31,744 nucleotides of DNA from Puniceicoccales bacterium. GTDB taxonomy: Bacteria > Verrucomicrobiota > Verrucomicrobiia > Opitutales > JAIRKQ01. Of this stretch, positions 1-7,136 are shown piece after piece; positions within the stretch are counted from its first letter, which is position 1; the number at the start of each line of letters is the position of its first letter. A program made the translations under genes and the position numbers. Location of the stretch: NCBI GenBank assembly GCA_031279395.1, contig JAITIO010000024.1, positions 1 to 31,744 of the forward strand, read 5' to 3'. The notes beneath the pieces are model-generated. The model was not told the DNA's origin. It saw nothing but the letters and a program-made list of their open reading frames with translations, and did no database searches.

Positions 1-236
1 ACAGTTGTGGTATCATTACCTGTGGCATCATCATCTGTAACCGAAATCGACGATGCACCAGTCCCCTGAGGTTCCATATGTGCCACTGAACGGCCGCTAA
101 ATGCTTTGTCGAATTGCAAATCTGGTTTTTTCCCCTGCATATTGGCTATTAATTTAACCACTTTCGTCCTGTGCTTGTCAGGTTCGGGGACTGCCTTTCC
201 CATGCCTGCCTCTGAATCTAAATTCACTTTTTCCAT
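1..236 (-). CDS. Unrecognised protein, 5' end only (runs off left edge)
   Basis: An open frame reads leftwards from an ATG at 236-234 for 78 codons without a stop and leaves the window. The start is well supported: an AGGAAGG ribosome binding site lies at 245-251, eight bases upstream, and a good -35/-10 pair lies at 263-290. The visible product is hydrophilic (MEKVNLDSEAGMGKAVPEP...), with a basic stretch near residues 22-29 and a Ser/Thr/Asp-rich stretch after residue 57. No signal peptide, membrane segment or family motif is visible. It is divergent from gatB. I do not recognise it. Confidence 0.6.
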   Translation of the reverse strand, partial: MEKVNLDSEAGMGKAVPEPDKHRTKVVKLIANMQGKKPDLQFDKAFSGRSVAHMEPQGTGASSISVTDDDATGNDTTT

Positions 237-262
237 AAAAATATCCTTCCTAAAGCACATCC

Positions 263-290
263 AGTTTACATGGTTTGGCGAGAATGTCAA
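263..290 (-). promoter_or_regulatory. Sigma70-type promoter of the left-edge gene
   Basis: Read on the minus strand: TTGACA (290-285), a 16-base spacer, then TAAACT (268-263). The ATG lies 26 bases further on, with AGGAAGG between. The -35 is a perfect consensus and the -10 matches TATAAT at four of six positions. The same TTGAC-N16-TAAACT arrangement stands before the coiled-coil gene at 25480. Confidence 0.5.
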
Positions 291-461
291 CTATTTCAAA
301 AATTATCCCCTGTGGCCATGATTTTTAGGGCATAGGCGGTTTGCCCATTTTCGACTTACCCACCTGCGTAGGCGGGACTTTTGCCATCCACTGTCCCAAA
401 TTGTGCAATGGCGGGGCTCTTTTTTGTTGCCCCGGGAAGGTTTTTCGTTAGCAATGGGGAG

Positions 462-1934
462 ATGGAATATGAAGCTGTCATAGGCCTGGAGGTCCATGTG
501 CAAATAAAAACAAAATCGAAATTGTTTTCAAAATGTCCCTATCGGTTTGGGGAACCGCCGAATACGCTGACAGATCAGGTAGTTCTCGGGTTACCAGGAA
601 CACTTCCGGTTATCAACAAGGAAGCAGTACTGAAAACCATAAAAGCGGGCATAATTTTTGGATGTGACATCGCAGAAATGGCCAAGTGGGACAGAAAGAA
701 TTACTTCTATCCCGACTGCCCAAAGAATTATCAAATTTCTCAAAATACGGATCCCATTTGCCGCAATGGATACGTTGAGATTGAACTCTTGGGGCCGTCT
801 CGCAACGTCATGGGGGAGCATAAAAGAATTGCTCTGGATCGCATTCACCTGGAAGAAGATGTTGGAAAATTGACACACTTCGAAGGTGACTCCGGAATAG
901 ATTTTAACAGGGCCGGTGTTTCCCTGATGGAAATTGTGTCCAAGCCCGACATGCGTTCCGCCGAAGAAGCATTCGCCTATTTGAATTCTCTGCGCATGCA
1001 CATGATGTATGCCGATATCTCAAACTGTGACATGGAAAAGGGAGAAATGCGGTGCGATGCCAATGTTAGTATGCGACCCGTTGGTAGCAAAACCCTGGGG
1101 ACCAAGGTGGAAATCAAAAATTTGAACTCCATTTCGGGTGTAAAAAATGGCATAGAGCATGAAATAAAACGGCAAGTTCAAGCCCTGGAGGATGGCGGAG
1201 GAGTTTATCAGGAAACACGGCGATGGAACGCAGATACCAATTCAACAACGGTGATGCGTACCAAGGAAACAGCATTTGACTATAGGTATTTTGCTGATCC
1301 AGATTTGATGCCCGTGCAGATATCTCAGGAAACGAAAACCACAATCATGGCTGAAATCCCGGAGTTGCCGTTCGTAAAACAGGAGCGTTTTTTCAGTCAG
1401 TATGGTCTGCCATATACCATAACATCCGTGATTTGTACGAAAAAAATGTTGAGTGATTTCTTCGAAGCGGCGGTGGCCATTCACAATAACCCACGGGCCA
1501 TTGCAAATATAATTGCCAATGACCTGCTGCGTGAATTATCAAATGTCGATCAAAATTCCGACAGAGAGCTGGATCCTGGGGACATCGACGGCTGTAAAAT
1601 TTCTCCACAGACACTGGCAGAACTGGTAAAATTGACGGACGATGGTACGATTTCGAAACAAATTGCCCAGGGCGTTTTTATCGAAATGTTTCGAACGGGG
1701 AAATCGGCGAACGAAATCGTACGGAAACATGGATTAAAACAGAATGCAAATTATGACGAATTGCTCACACTTTGCCAAAGTGCCATTGAAAAAAATGAAA
1801 AAGCAGCCCGAGAATTCCGTGGCGGAAAAGATTCCGCAATCAACGCGATAAAAGGGTTTGTAATGAAGGAAACCCAGGGTCAAGCAAACCCTACCATGGT
1901 TGATAAAACCCTGCGGGAATTGTTAAAATCTTAG
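462..1934 (+). CDS. gatB: Aspartyl/glutamyl-tRNA(Asn/Gln) amidotransferase subunit B
   Basis: GatB is the tRNA-binding kinase subunit of the GatCAB amidotransferase, which turns Glu-tRNA(Gln) and/or Asp-tRNA(Asn) into the correct amide form using ammonia from GatA. Family blocks run in order: YEAVIGLEVHVQ at the N-terminus, KWDRKNYFYPDCPKNYQISQ, NRAGVSLMEIVSKPD, MRCDANVSMRP, KVEIKNLNS, DYRYFADPDL, then the helical YqeY-like tail ending in TMVDKTLRELLKS. The open frame extends upstream to an ATG at 381, but the family normally begins two or three residues before YEAVIGLE, so the ATG at 462 is chosen. It sits directly after GGGGAG. The 490-residue length is normal. gatA and gatC are not next to it, so the Gat genes are dispersed. 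The tandem paralogue array starts about ten bases after its stop. Confidence 0.95.
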   Translation: MEYEAVIGLEVHVQIKTKSKLFSKCPYRFGEPPNTLTDQVVLGLPGTLPVINKEAVLKTIKAGIIFGCDIAEMAKWDRKNYFYPDCPKNYQISQNTDPICRNGYVEIELLGPSRNVMGEHKRIALDRIHLEEDVGKLTHFEGDSGIDFNRAGVSLMEIVSKPDMRSAEEAFAYLNSLRMHMMYADISNCDMEKGEMRCDANVSMRPVGSKTLGTKVEIKNLNSISGVKNGIEHEIKRQVQALEDGGGVYQETRRWNADTNSTTVMRTKETAFDYRYFADPDLMPVQISQETKTTIMAEIPELPFVKQERFFSQYGLPYTITSVICTKKMLSDFFEAAVAIHNNPRAIANIIANDLLRELSNVDQNSDRELDPGDIDGCKISPQTLAELVKLTDDGTISKQIAQGVFIEMFRTGKSANEIVRKHGLKQNANYDELLTLCQSAIEKNEKAAREFRGGKDSAINAIKGFVMKETQGQANPTMVDKTLRELLKS

Positions 1935-2026
1935 GAATGGTACGGAATGGATTCATTAGGAGAGAGACAAAGGACCTCGAAGGAAATAATAGGGCTGCAA
2001 TGTAAAAACTAACAAATCAAAAAAAT

Positions 2027-2145
2027 TTTTCAAAACACTGACAAATCGGAAGAGATTATTTCTAAATATCTTCCCCATGTATCGAATCCAATCGATATAC
2101 TCCATTGACCATGGCGACAAGGAGAAATCGATGGGCTACAGATAA
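2027..2145 (+). pseudogene. Collapsed relic of the array gene, leader intact
   Basis: The leader elements are present: TTTTCA-AAACAC-TGACAA at 2027-2044, CTGACA as -35 (2038-2043), 17 bases, TCTAAA as -10 (2061-2066), and ATG at 2077, ten bases after the -10, exactly as in the full copies. The reading frame stops after 22 codons (TAA 2143-2145) and shows no resemblance to the family protein. Trailer-like sequence (CGATCTTTTAGATTCCTCA and a CTTCCTGACCCACGG variant) follows at about 2223-2262. About 0.7 kb of gene body has therefore been lost. It could instead be a functional short ORF or small RNA under the same promoter, but decay is the simpler reading. Confidence 0.6.
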
Positions 2146-2298
2146 GGTTTTCAGTGAAAATAAAGGAAAAGTATTTCTAGGGCTTGAGAAAAGATATCAT
2201 ATATTTATCCATACTTTCATGGTCGATCTTTTAGATTCCTCATCTTCCTGACCCACGGAAAGGTGAATGTATTTTGCACATTGAAAAATTCTTTTCCC

Positions 2299-2339
2299 AT
2301 CCGAGTATCGGCCGACAAAAGTCTCGGATAAATCAGTGA
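2299..2339 (+). repeat. Inverted repeat in the leader of array copy 1
   Basis: ATCCGAG (2299-2305) and CTCGGAT (2333-2339) are perfect seven-base arms around a 27-base loop, just upstream of the conserved leader core. This replaces the GGAAG-TTATT-CTTCC hairpin seen at the same place before copies 2, 3 and 5. There is no T-run, so it is not an obvious terminator. Confidence 0.3.
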
Positions 2340-2379
2340 GGTTGCATGATGTAAAATTTTAGCAAACCGGAAAGGATTA

Positions 2380-2430
2380 TTATCAAAACATTGACAAATT
2401 AGGGGAAATAGTTTCATAGATACCTTCTCT
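2380..2430 (+). promoter_or_regulatory. Array leader 1: palindrome and promoter
   Basis: TTATCA-AAACAT-TGACAA (2380-2397) is the weakest palindrome among the five genes, with one mismatch in the left arm. The right arm overlaps a TTGACA -35 (2391-2396). The -10 (TCATAG or CATAGA near 2414-2420) is poorer than in the other copies, and there is one extra base before the ATG at 2431. This copy may be regulated differently or expressed weakly. Confidence 0.45.
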
Positions 2431-3495
2431 ATGAAAGGAGCAGAAAGAACGAAGTTTAGCCAAGATTATGGTCAGGTGGTTGCGAGGCCAGTGGAAAAAG
2501 ACGAATTGTTTTCAGACCTCCCCGCGGATAGAGTAGAAAAAACGGTCACAGCAGGCGAGGAAAGAATTAGTATTCCTGGGAGCAAAGTGCCCGAGAATGC
2601 GTTGGGAATACGTTCGGTAATAGCTACTGTTTCCAGAAACCTTCCGACATGTTGGCTGGAGTTTACGGTGGAGAATATTGCAAATTTGACAGAGAATAAA
2701 ATCGCTCAATTGCTGTCCCATAAAGGCATATTTGATGCGAGCAAACTGGGGTTTATGCTTTTTTTGTCAGATGGGTTTCGAATAGCTGCTCGAGTGGTCG
2801 ATTGTATATCGGGATATCGCTTGCTAAAGCTTATCGGAGAAGGTTTAGTATCGGTGTATTACTTTACATGTATATTTTTTGAAGAAAAGTTCTTTGCGGG
2901 AGATAGGGGTCAAGTGCCGACGACAGAAAGTTTGTGTAGTATAATGCGAGAAAAATGCAAACCTCAGTCGCCGAGTTCACCGCAGGAAAAAGTCGAAGGA
3001 CAAACAGCTGCTTTGGTTCAGGCAATGATGGAAGCCTACGCCGATGAAGGTAAGCGTAGGGAGTTCGAAAGTCAACTACAAAAAATCGTTGATTTAATTT
3101 TGAGCAAATTACCACCGCCCACCATGGGAAATCAAATGTATTGGGATAACATACGTAGAGCTACTAGAGACGGCGCAAATAGGTTTTACGGCACAGATGG
3201 TGAAAAAACTTTTGAAAAACTTAAGAAAAGATTTCCTGTATTGAGTCCCATGGCATGGTTATCCAGGATGAATGGAGTGAACACTGGTGAGAGAAGAAGG
3301 AATAAAGAACCCAGAAAGGGTGAGAAAAGATTTCCTGTATTGAGCCTCATGGCAAGGTCATCTAGGACGAATGGAGTGAACACGAGCAAAAGAAAAGACA
3401 ACAGACAGTCTAAGAAAGGTTGGAAAAAGGAAAATTGTAGAATTCAGAAGTTCCCAAGAGTGCCTCTTGGAAAAGGTATTTCCCGGTATCGATGA
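2431..3495 (+). CDS. Array paralogue 1, unknown family, extended C-terminus
   Basis: A 354-residue member of the array family; function unknown. Shared blocks are CWLEFTVENIANLTENKIAQLL (about residues 72-92), FDASKLGFMLFLSDGFRIA, RLLKLIGEG and the strongly conserved helical block around KRREFESQL, KIVDLILSKLPPP and YWDNI (about 207-250). It has no signal peptide or membrane segment. The N-terminus (MKGAERTKFSQDYG) has drifted from the MESLKRTQSAQGY of the other copies. After KKRFPVLS, where the others end within a few residues, this copy continues for about 85 residues through two 33-residue tandem repeats (see 3223-3420) and a basic tail. The starting ATG sits at the same leader position as in the other copies. 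An in-frame TGA shortly upstream excludes a longer N-terminus here. Confidence 0.75.
   Translation: MKGAERTKFSQDYGQVVARPVEKDELFSDLPADRVEKTVTAGEERISIPGSKVPENALGIRSVIATVSRNLPTCWLEFTVENIANLTENKIAQLLSHKGIFDASKLGFMLFLSDGFRIAARVVDCISGYRLLKLIGEGLVSVYYFTCIFFEEKFFAGDRGQVPTTESLCSIMREKCKPQSPSSPQEKVEGQTAALVQAMMEAYADEGKRREFESQLQKIVDLILSKLPPPTMGNQMYWDNIRRATRDGANRFYGTDGEKTFEKLKKRFPVLSPMAWLSRMNGVNTGERRRNKEPRKGEKRFPVLSLMARSSRTNGVNTSKRKDNRQSKKGWKKENCRIQKFPRVPLGKGISRYR
3223..3420 (+). repeat. 99-bp tandem duplication inside array paralogue 1
   Basis: Units 3223-3321 and 3322-3420 align without gaps and encode 33 residues each, starting KKRFPVLSPMAWLSR and EKRFPVLSLMARSSR. Both contain NGVNT and end in a Lys/Arg-rich run ending KG. 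The duplication keeps the frame and lengthens the C-terminus with basic repeats. The start of the unit is the family's normal C-terminal motif. Confidence 0.8.
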
Positions 3496-3848
3496 TGGGC
3501 CTGCCGTTAGCGGCACCGATGGCGGGGAAGAAAAGCCTGCAACGGATAGCGCCAAGGAAAATAAGCACAATCGAAGAAGGCAAAAAAGTCCCTGGGATTC
3601 CCGAGGGAAATCCTTGTGCTGCGATGTTGTCGAATTTACTGTGGCGGATGGACACGAAAATGTTTGAGCAGGTTTTTAGGCGATATATTTACACTCTAGG
3701 AAGTTATTCTTCCCATTGGAATGTCTAAAAAACAAAGGACCCTGGGGAAAGTAATTGGGCCACATGGTGTAAAATTCTTAGCAAACCGGAGAGAATTATT
3801 GTCAAAATATTGACAAGCTGGAAAAAATTGTTTCTAGGTGATTTCCCT
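3496..3848 (+). other. Spacer between array copies 1 and 2
   Basis: About 3496-3680 is less AT-rich than its surroundings and unlike the other inter-gene spacers. Short open frames occur on both strands, none convincing. On the minus strand, a frame across roughly 3680-3530 has a hydrophobic segment in the pattern GFP-x5-FLPSS followed by a run of hydrophobic residues, faintly resembling the last membrane helix of LptG-type permeases. From about 3688 the normal array trailer and leader resume (GGAAGTTATTCTTCCC, then TGGTGTAAAATTCTTAGCAAA). Confidence 0.5.
3799..3848 (+). promoter_or_regulatory. Array leader 2: palindrome and promoter
   Basis: Perfect palindrome TTGTCA-AAATAT-TGACAA at 3799-3816. 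TTGACA -35 at 3810-3815, 17-base spacer, weak -10 TCTAGG at 3833-3838, ATG at 3849. No Shine-Dalgarno sequence lies between the -10 and the ATG. Confidence 0.55.
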
Positions 3849-4694
3849 ATGGAAAAAACAAAAAGAACGCAGTCTGCTCAAGGCTATGACTCATTGGTTA
3901 CGAAGCCAGTGAGAAAAAGCAACAGTGTTCCAAGAAATGAAGATTTCCTTGTTTTAGGCGGTAGAGGTGGTAAAAAAGTTTATATTCCTTCATTTAAAGT
4001 GCCCGACACCCCACTGGGAACACGTTCGGTGGTCTCGTCTGTTGTTGCTCAACGACAGCCAAGTGGCAAACTTCCGGTGTCTTTGCCGGAATTTACGTTG
4101 GAGAATACTGCGAATTTGACGGAGGAGGAATTCGTTGAATTGTTATGCCTCAATGGCAAATTTGATCCGATCAAATTGGCGATTATACTTTGCTTGCCAG
4201 ATGGGGATCGAATAGCCATTCAAGTGATCGAGCATATATCGAAAAGTCGCTTGCTAGAGGTTCTCGGAGGGAATCGAGATTCGGCGGAAGGTTTGGGGGA
4301 TTTGTTATCTGGAAAAAATCCTTTAAAGAGGATAACGTCGGAACTTTTGACGACAGAAGAATTAGGTGAATATCTCCGAGTAGTATTCAGATACCCCCTG
4401 ATGGCTTTACAAAATAAAGAAGTTTATGGTCCAATAATTGCTTTGGCCCAGGTAATGCTAGACACCTGTCCTAATAAAGGTAGGCGTAGGGAGTTCGAAA
4501 GTCAACTACGAAAAATCATTGATTTAATTTTGGGCAAATTACCACCGCCTAACGAAGAAAATCAAAGATATTGGGATAACATAATTAAAACTATAAAACG
4601 AAGGATTCGTGGCAAAAAGGGTAAAGAAAAAGTTACGGCAAAACTTGTGAAATTTAAGAAAAAATTTCCCGTATTGAAGCTTGTATTTTCATAA
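3849..4694 (+). CDS. Array paralogue 2, unknown family
   Basis: 281 residues, function unknown. The N-terminus MEKTKRTQSAQGYDSLVTKP matches the other copies, followed by a variable Pro/Ser-rich zone to about residue 75. Then come PEFTLENTANLTEEEFVELL, FDPIKLAIILCLPDG, SRLLEVLGGNRDS, and the conserved helical block RRREFESQL, KIIDLILGKLPPPNEENQ and YWDNI. It ends in a very basic segment (KRRIRGKKGKEK) and KKKFPVLKLVFS. No signal peptide or membrane helix is visible. It is the most divergent copy in the middle third, where the others read YxxF followed by VECKP. The frame is open upstream to a TTG at 3810, but that codon is part of the -35/palindrome, so the ATG at 3849 is preferred. Confidence 0.75.
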   Translation: MEKTKRTQSAQGYDSLVTKPVRKSNSVPRNEDFLVLGGRGGKKVYIPSFKVPDTPLGTRSVVSSVVAQRQPSGKLPVSLPEFTLENTANLTEEEFVELLCLNGKFDPIKLAIILCLPDGDRIAIQVIEHISKSRLLEVLGGNRDSAEGLGDLLSGKNPLKRITSELLTTEELGEYLRVVFRYPLMALQNKEVYGPIIALAQVMLDTCPNKGRRREFESQLRKIIDLILGKLPPPNEENQRYWDNIIKTIKRRIRGKKGKEKVTAKLVKFKKKFPVLKLVFS

Positions 4695-4878
4695 AACTGA
4701 GGATATTTCTTAAAGAATGGAAATGTCGATCCTTTTGGATTCCCACCTTCCTGCCTTATGGAGGAAACATTTCTTTACACTTTGGAAAGTTATTCTTCCC
4801 ATTGGAATGTCTAAAAAACAAAGGACCCAGGGAAAGTAATGGGGTTCATGGTGTAATTTTTGGTAAATCGAAAAAATA

Positions 4879-4928
4879 TTGTCAAGATATTGACAAATTT
4901 GGGAAAATTGTTTCTAAATACCTTTCCT
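4879..4928 (+). promoter_or_regulatory. Array leader 3: palindrome and promoter
   Basis: Palindrome TTGTCA-AGATAT-TGACAA at 4879-4896, both arms perfect. TTGACA -35 at 4890-4895, 17-base spacer, -10 TCTAAA at 4913-4918 (four of six consensus), ATG at 4929. The predicted transcript start (about 4925) leaves a 5' untranslated region of only a few bases. Confidence 0.6.
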
Positions 4929-5774
4929 ATGGAAAGTTTAAAAAGAACGCAGTCTGCTCAAGGTTACGACCTATTGGTTACGAAGCCGGTGGAAAAAGGC
5001 AACAGTGCTCCAAAAGTTGAAGATCCTATCGTTGCAGATGGTAAAGAGGTTAGTATTCCTCTGCGTAAAGTGCCCTGTGTCCCACTGGGAACACGCTCGG
5101 CAGAAGCCGCTGCTGTCTCGCCTGTTGTTGTTCAACGACAGCCAAGGGGCAAACTTCCGGTGTCTTGGCTAGAGTTTACGCCGGAGAATATTGCAAATTT
5201 GACAGAGGATGAAATTATTCGACAACTGTGCTTTCGAGGTAATCCTGATCCGAGCAAATTTGGAACTATGCTTTTCTTGCCAAATGGATTTCAAATAGTT
5301 TTTCAAGTACTCGAGCTTATCTCAGAAGATCGCTTGCTAGAGCTTATCGGAAGGAATGCAACATCGGCGGATAGTTTTATGTATATATTCTTTGAAAAAG
5401 AGTATTTTGTGGATGACATAGACGAAAGTCCGACAGAAGAAACCATGCGCAATAGTGTACGAGTAGAATGTAAGCCTTTGCCGCAAGGTTTATCGAGAAA
5501 AAAAGCCAAAAAACTGATAACCGTTGTAAGCCGGGAGATGCTGGAAGTTTATGTCAATGAGGATAAGCGTAGGGAGTTCGAAGGTAAAGTACGAAAAATC
5601 GTTGATTTAATTTTTGACAAATTACCACCGCCCAACGAAAAAAATCAAAGATATTGGGATAACATACGCGAAGCTATTGGAACCGTAATAGACGAATCTT
5701 ACGGTATGGATTATGAAAAAAAACTTGCAAAACTTAAGAAAAGATTTCCCGTATTGAACCTTGTATTTTCATAA
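4929..5774 (+). CDS. Array paralogue 3, unknown family
   Basis: 281 residues, function unknown; close to the family consensus. Blocks: MESLKRTQSAQGYDLLVTKP (1-20), a variable zone with KVEDPIVADGKEVSIP and VQRQPRGKLP, SWLEFTPENIANLTEDEI (about 77-94), DPSKFGTMLFLPNGFQIVFQ, RLLELIGRNATSADSF, VECKPLPQG, then KRREFEGKV, KIVDLIFDKLPPPNEKNQ and YWDNI, ending KKRFPVLNLVFS. Predicted soluble and mostly helical. Its middle is nearly the same as in copy 4 (QIVFQ, LELISEDRLLELIG), whereas its N-terminal variable zone matches copy 5 (GNSAPKVEDPIVA). This mosaic suggests recombination between copies. The frame is open upstream to 4860, but the leader is conserved as DNA and the ATG at 4929 is preferred. 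Confidence 0.8.
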   Translation: MESLKRTQSAQGYDLLVTKPVEKGNSAPKVEDPIVADGKEVSIPLRKVPCVPLGTRSAEAAAVSPVVVQRQPRGKLPVSWLEFTPENIANLTEDEIIRQLCFRGNPDPSKFGTMLFLPNGFQIVFQVLELISEDRLLELIGRNATSADSFMYIFFEKEYFVDDIDESPTEETMRNSVRVECKPLPQGLSRKKAKKLITVVSREMLEVYVNEDKRREFEGKVRKIVDLIFDKLPPPNEKNQRYWDNIREAIGTVIDESYGMDYEKKLAKLKKRFPVLNLVFS

Positions 5775-5961
5775 AACTAAGGATATTTCTCAAAGAATGG
5801 AAATGTCGACTCTTTTGGTTTTCCACCTTCCTGCCTTATGGAGGAAATATTTTTTTACACTTTGGAAAGTTCTTTTTTCTATCCGTGTGTTGAAGAACAA
5901 AGGACCTAGGGGAAGTAATGGGGTTAATGGTGTAAAATTCTTAGCAAACCGAAAAGAATTA

Positions 5962-6011
5962 TTGTCAAGATATTGACAAATTTGGAAAAATTGTTTCTAA
6001 ATGCCTTTCCT
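5962..6011 (+). promoter_or_regulatory. Array leader 4: palindrome and promoter
   Basis: Palindrome TTGTCA-AGATAT-TGACAA at 5962-5979. TTGACA -35 at 5973-5978, 17-base spacer, -10 TCTAAA at 5996-6001, ATG at 6012 ten bases later. Nearly identical to leader 3. Confidence 0.6.
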
Positions 6012-6905
6012 ATGGAAAGTTTAAAAAGAACGCAGTCTGCTCAAGGTTATGTCCAAGAGGTTGAAAGTCCAGATACTGAAAGAGCTGTAGACCCCCTTAT
6101 TGGAAATTCTCTTATAAGAGCTGTAAATCTCGGTAGTGAAAAGTTTAATATTCCTCCGCCTAGAGTATCCAGTACCCCACTGGAAATACACTCGATAGAA
6201 GTCGCTGCTGTTTCGCTTGTTGCTGTCCCACCAGATTCAACAATCAACTCTCCGGTGTCTTGGTTGGAGTTTACGCCGGAAAATACCGCAAATTTGACGG
6301 AGAATGAAATTGCTCAACTATTGCGCTTTGGAGATGAGTTTGATCCGAGCAAATTTGGAACCATGCTTCTTTTGCCAAATGGGATTCAAATAGTTTTTCA
6401 AATAATCGAGCTTATCTCAGAAGATCGCTTGTTAGAGCTTATCGGGGGGAATGAAACATCAGCGGATAGTTTTACGTATATACTCTTTGAGGATAGGTAT
6501 TTCCCGCAGGGCATAGGCGAAAGACCACCGGAAAGATCCATACGTTATAGTATAGAAGTAGAATGTAAACCTTTGCCACAGGGTTTTCCGGAGGAAAGAG
6601 CTGAAGAGCTGATAACTGCTCCGGCCCAGGCAATGATGGAACTCTATGTCGATGAAGGTAAGCGTAGGGAGTTCGAAAGTCAGCTACGAAATGTCGTTAA
6701 TTTAATTGCTGGCAAATTTCCACCGCCAAACGAAGAAAACCAAGTATATTGGGATAACATATGCGAAGCTATTAAAGTTGTAATAGGTAAGTCTCGTAAC
6801 ACAGATAGCCAAGAAGGACTCGCAGAATTTGAAGAAAGACTCGCAGGATTTAAGGAAAGATTTCCTGCATGGAGCCTTGCATTCTTTGAAAGTAAAGGGG
6901 AATAA
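6012..6905 (+). CDS. Array paralogue 4, unknown family
   Basis: 297 residues, function unknown. MESLKRTQSAQGY is shared, but residues 14-75 are unrelated in detail to the other copies and contain acidic and Pro-rich stretches. The consensus returns with SWLEFTPENTANLTENEIAQLL, FDPSKFGTMLLLPNGIQIVFQ, RLLELIGGNETSADSF, VECKPLPQGF, APAQAMMELYVDEG, KRREFESQL, PPPNEENQ and YWDNI. The C-terminus is acidic (EGLAEFEERLAGFKERFPAW), unlike the basic ends of copies 1 and 2. No membrane segment or signal peptide is visible. The ATG is placed exactly as in copies 3 and 5. Confidence 0.8.
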   Translation: MESLKRTQSAQGYVQEVESPDTERAVDPLIGNSLIRAVNLGSEKFNIPPPRVSSTPLEIHSIEVAAVSLVAVPPDSTINSPVSWLEFTPENTANLTENEIAQLLRFGDEFDPSKFGTMLLLPNGIQIVFQIIELISEDRLLELIGGNETSADSFTYILFEDRYFPQGIGERPPERSIRYSIEVECKPLPQGFPEERAEELITAPAQAMMELYVDEGKRREFESQLRNVVNLIAGKFPPPNEENQVYWDNICEAIKVVIGKSRNTDSQEGLAEFEERLAGFKERFPAWSLAFFESKGE

Positions 6906-7086
6906 TATTGCTCAAAGAATGAAGATGTCGATCTTTTTAGGTTCCTCATTTCCCCGCCATGTGGGAGAAACATTTCTTTACTTTTTAGGAAGTTATTCTT
7001 CCCATTGGGATGTCTAAAAGAACAAAGAACCCAGGGAGAGTAATGGGGTCAATGGTGTAAAATTCTTAGCAAATCGAAAAATATTA

Positions 7087-7136
7087 TTGTCAGAGTGTTG
7101 ACAAACTGGGAAAAATTGTTTCTAAATGCCTTTCCT
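7087..7136 (+). promoter_or_regulatory. Array leader 5: palindrome and promoter
   Basis: TTGTCA-GAGTGT-TGACAA at 7087-7104. The six-base centre has changed from AGATAT to GAGTGT while both arms stay perfect, which is what selection on a dimeric binding site would leave. TTGACA -35 at 7098-7103, 17-base spacer, -10 TCTAAA at 7121-7126, ATG at 7137. Confidence 0.6.

Noticed and set aside
3467..3728. Two short plus-strand frames after array copy 1
   Set aside because: No homology, no ribosome binding site, overlap with copy 1 and the trailer, and no counterpart in other spacers.
4860..4928. Upstream in-frame extension of array copies 2-5 (TNLEKLFLNAFP before the ATG)
   Set aside because: Its conservation is explained by the promoter and palindrome DNA. 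In copy 1 the frame is shifted by one base and closed by TGA, so the ATG after the leader is the better start.
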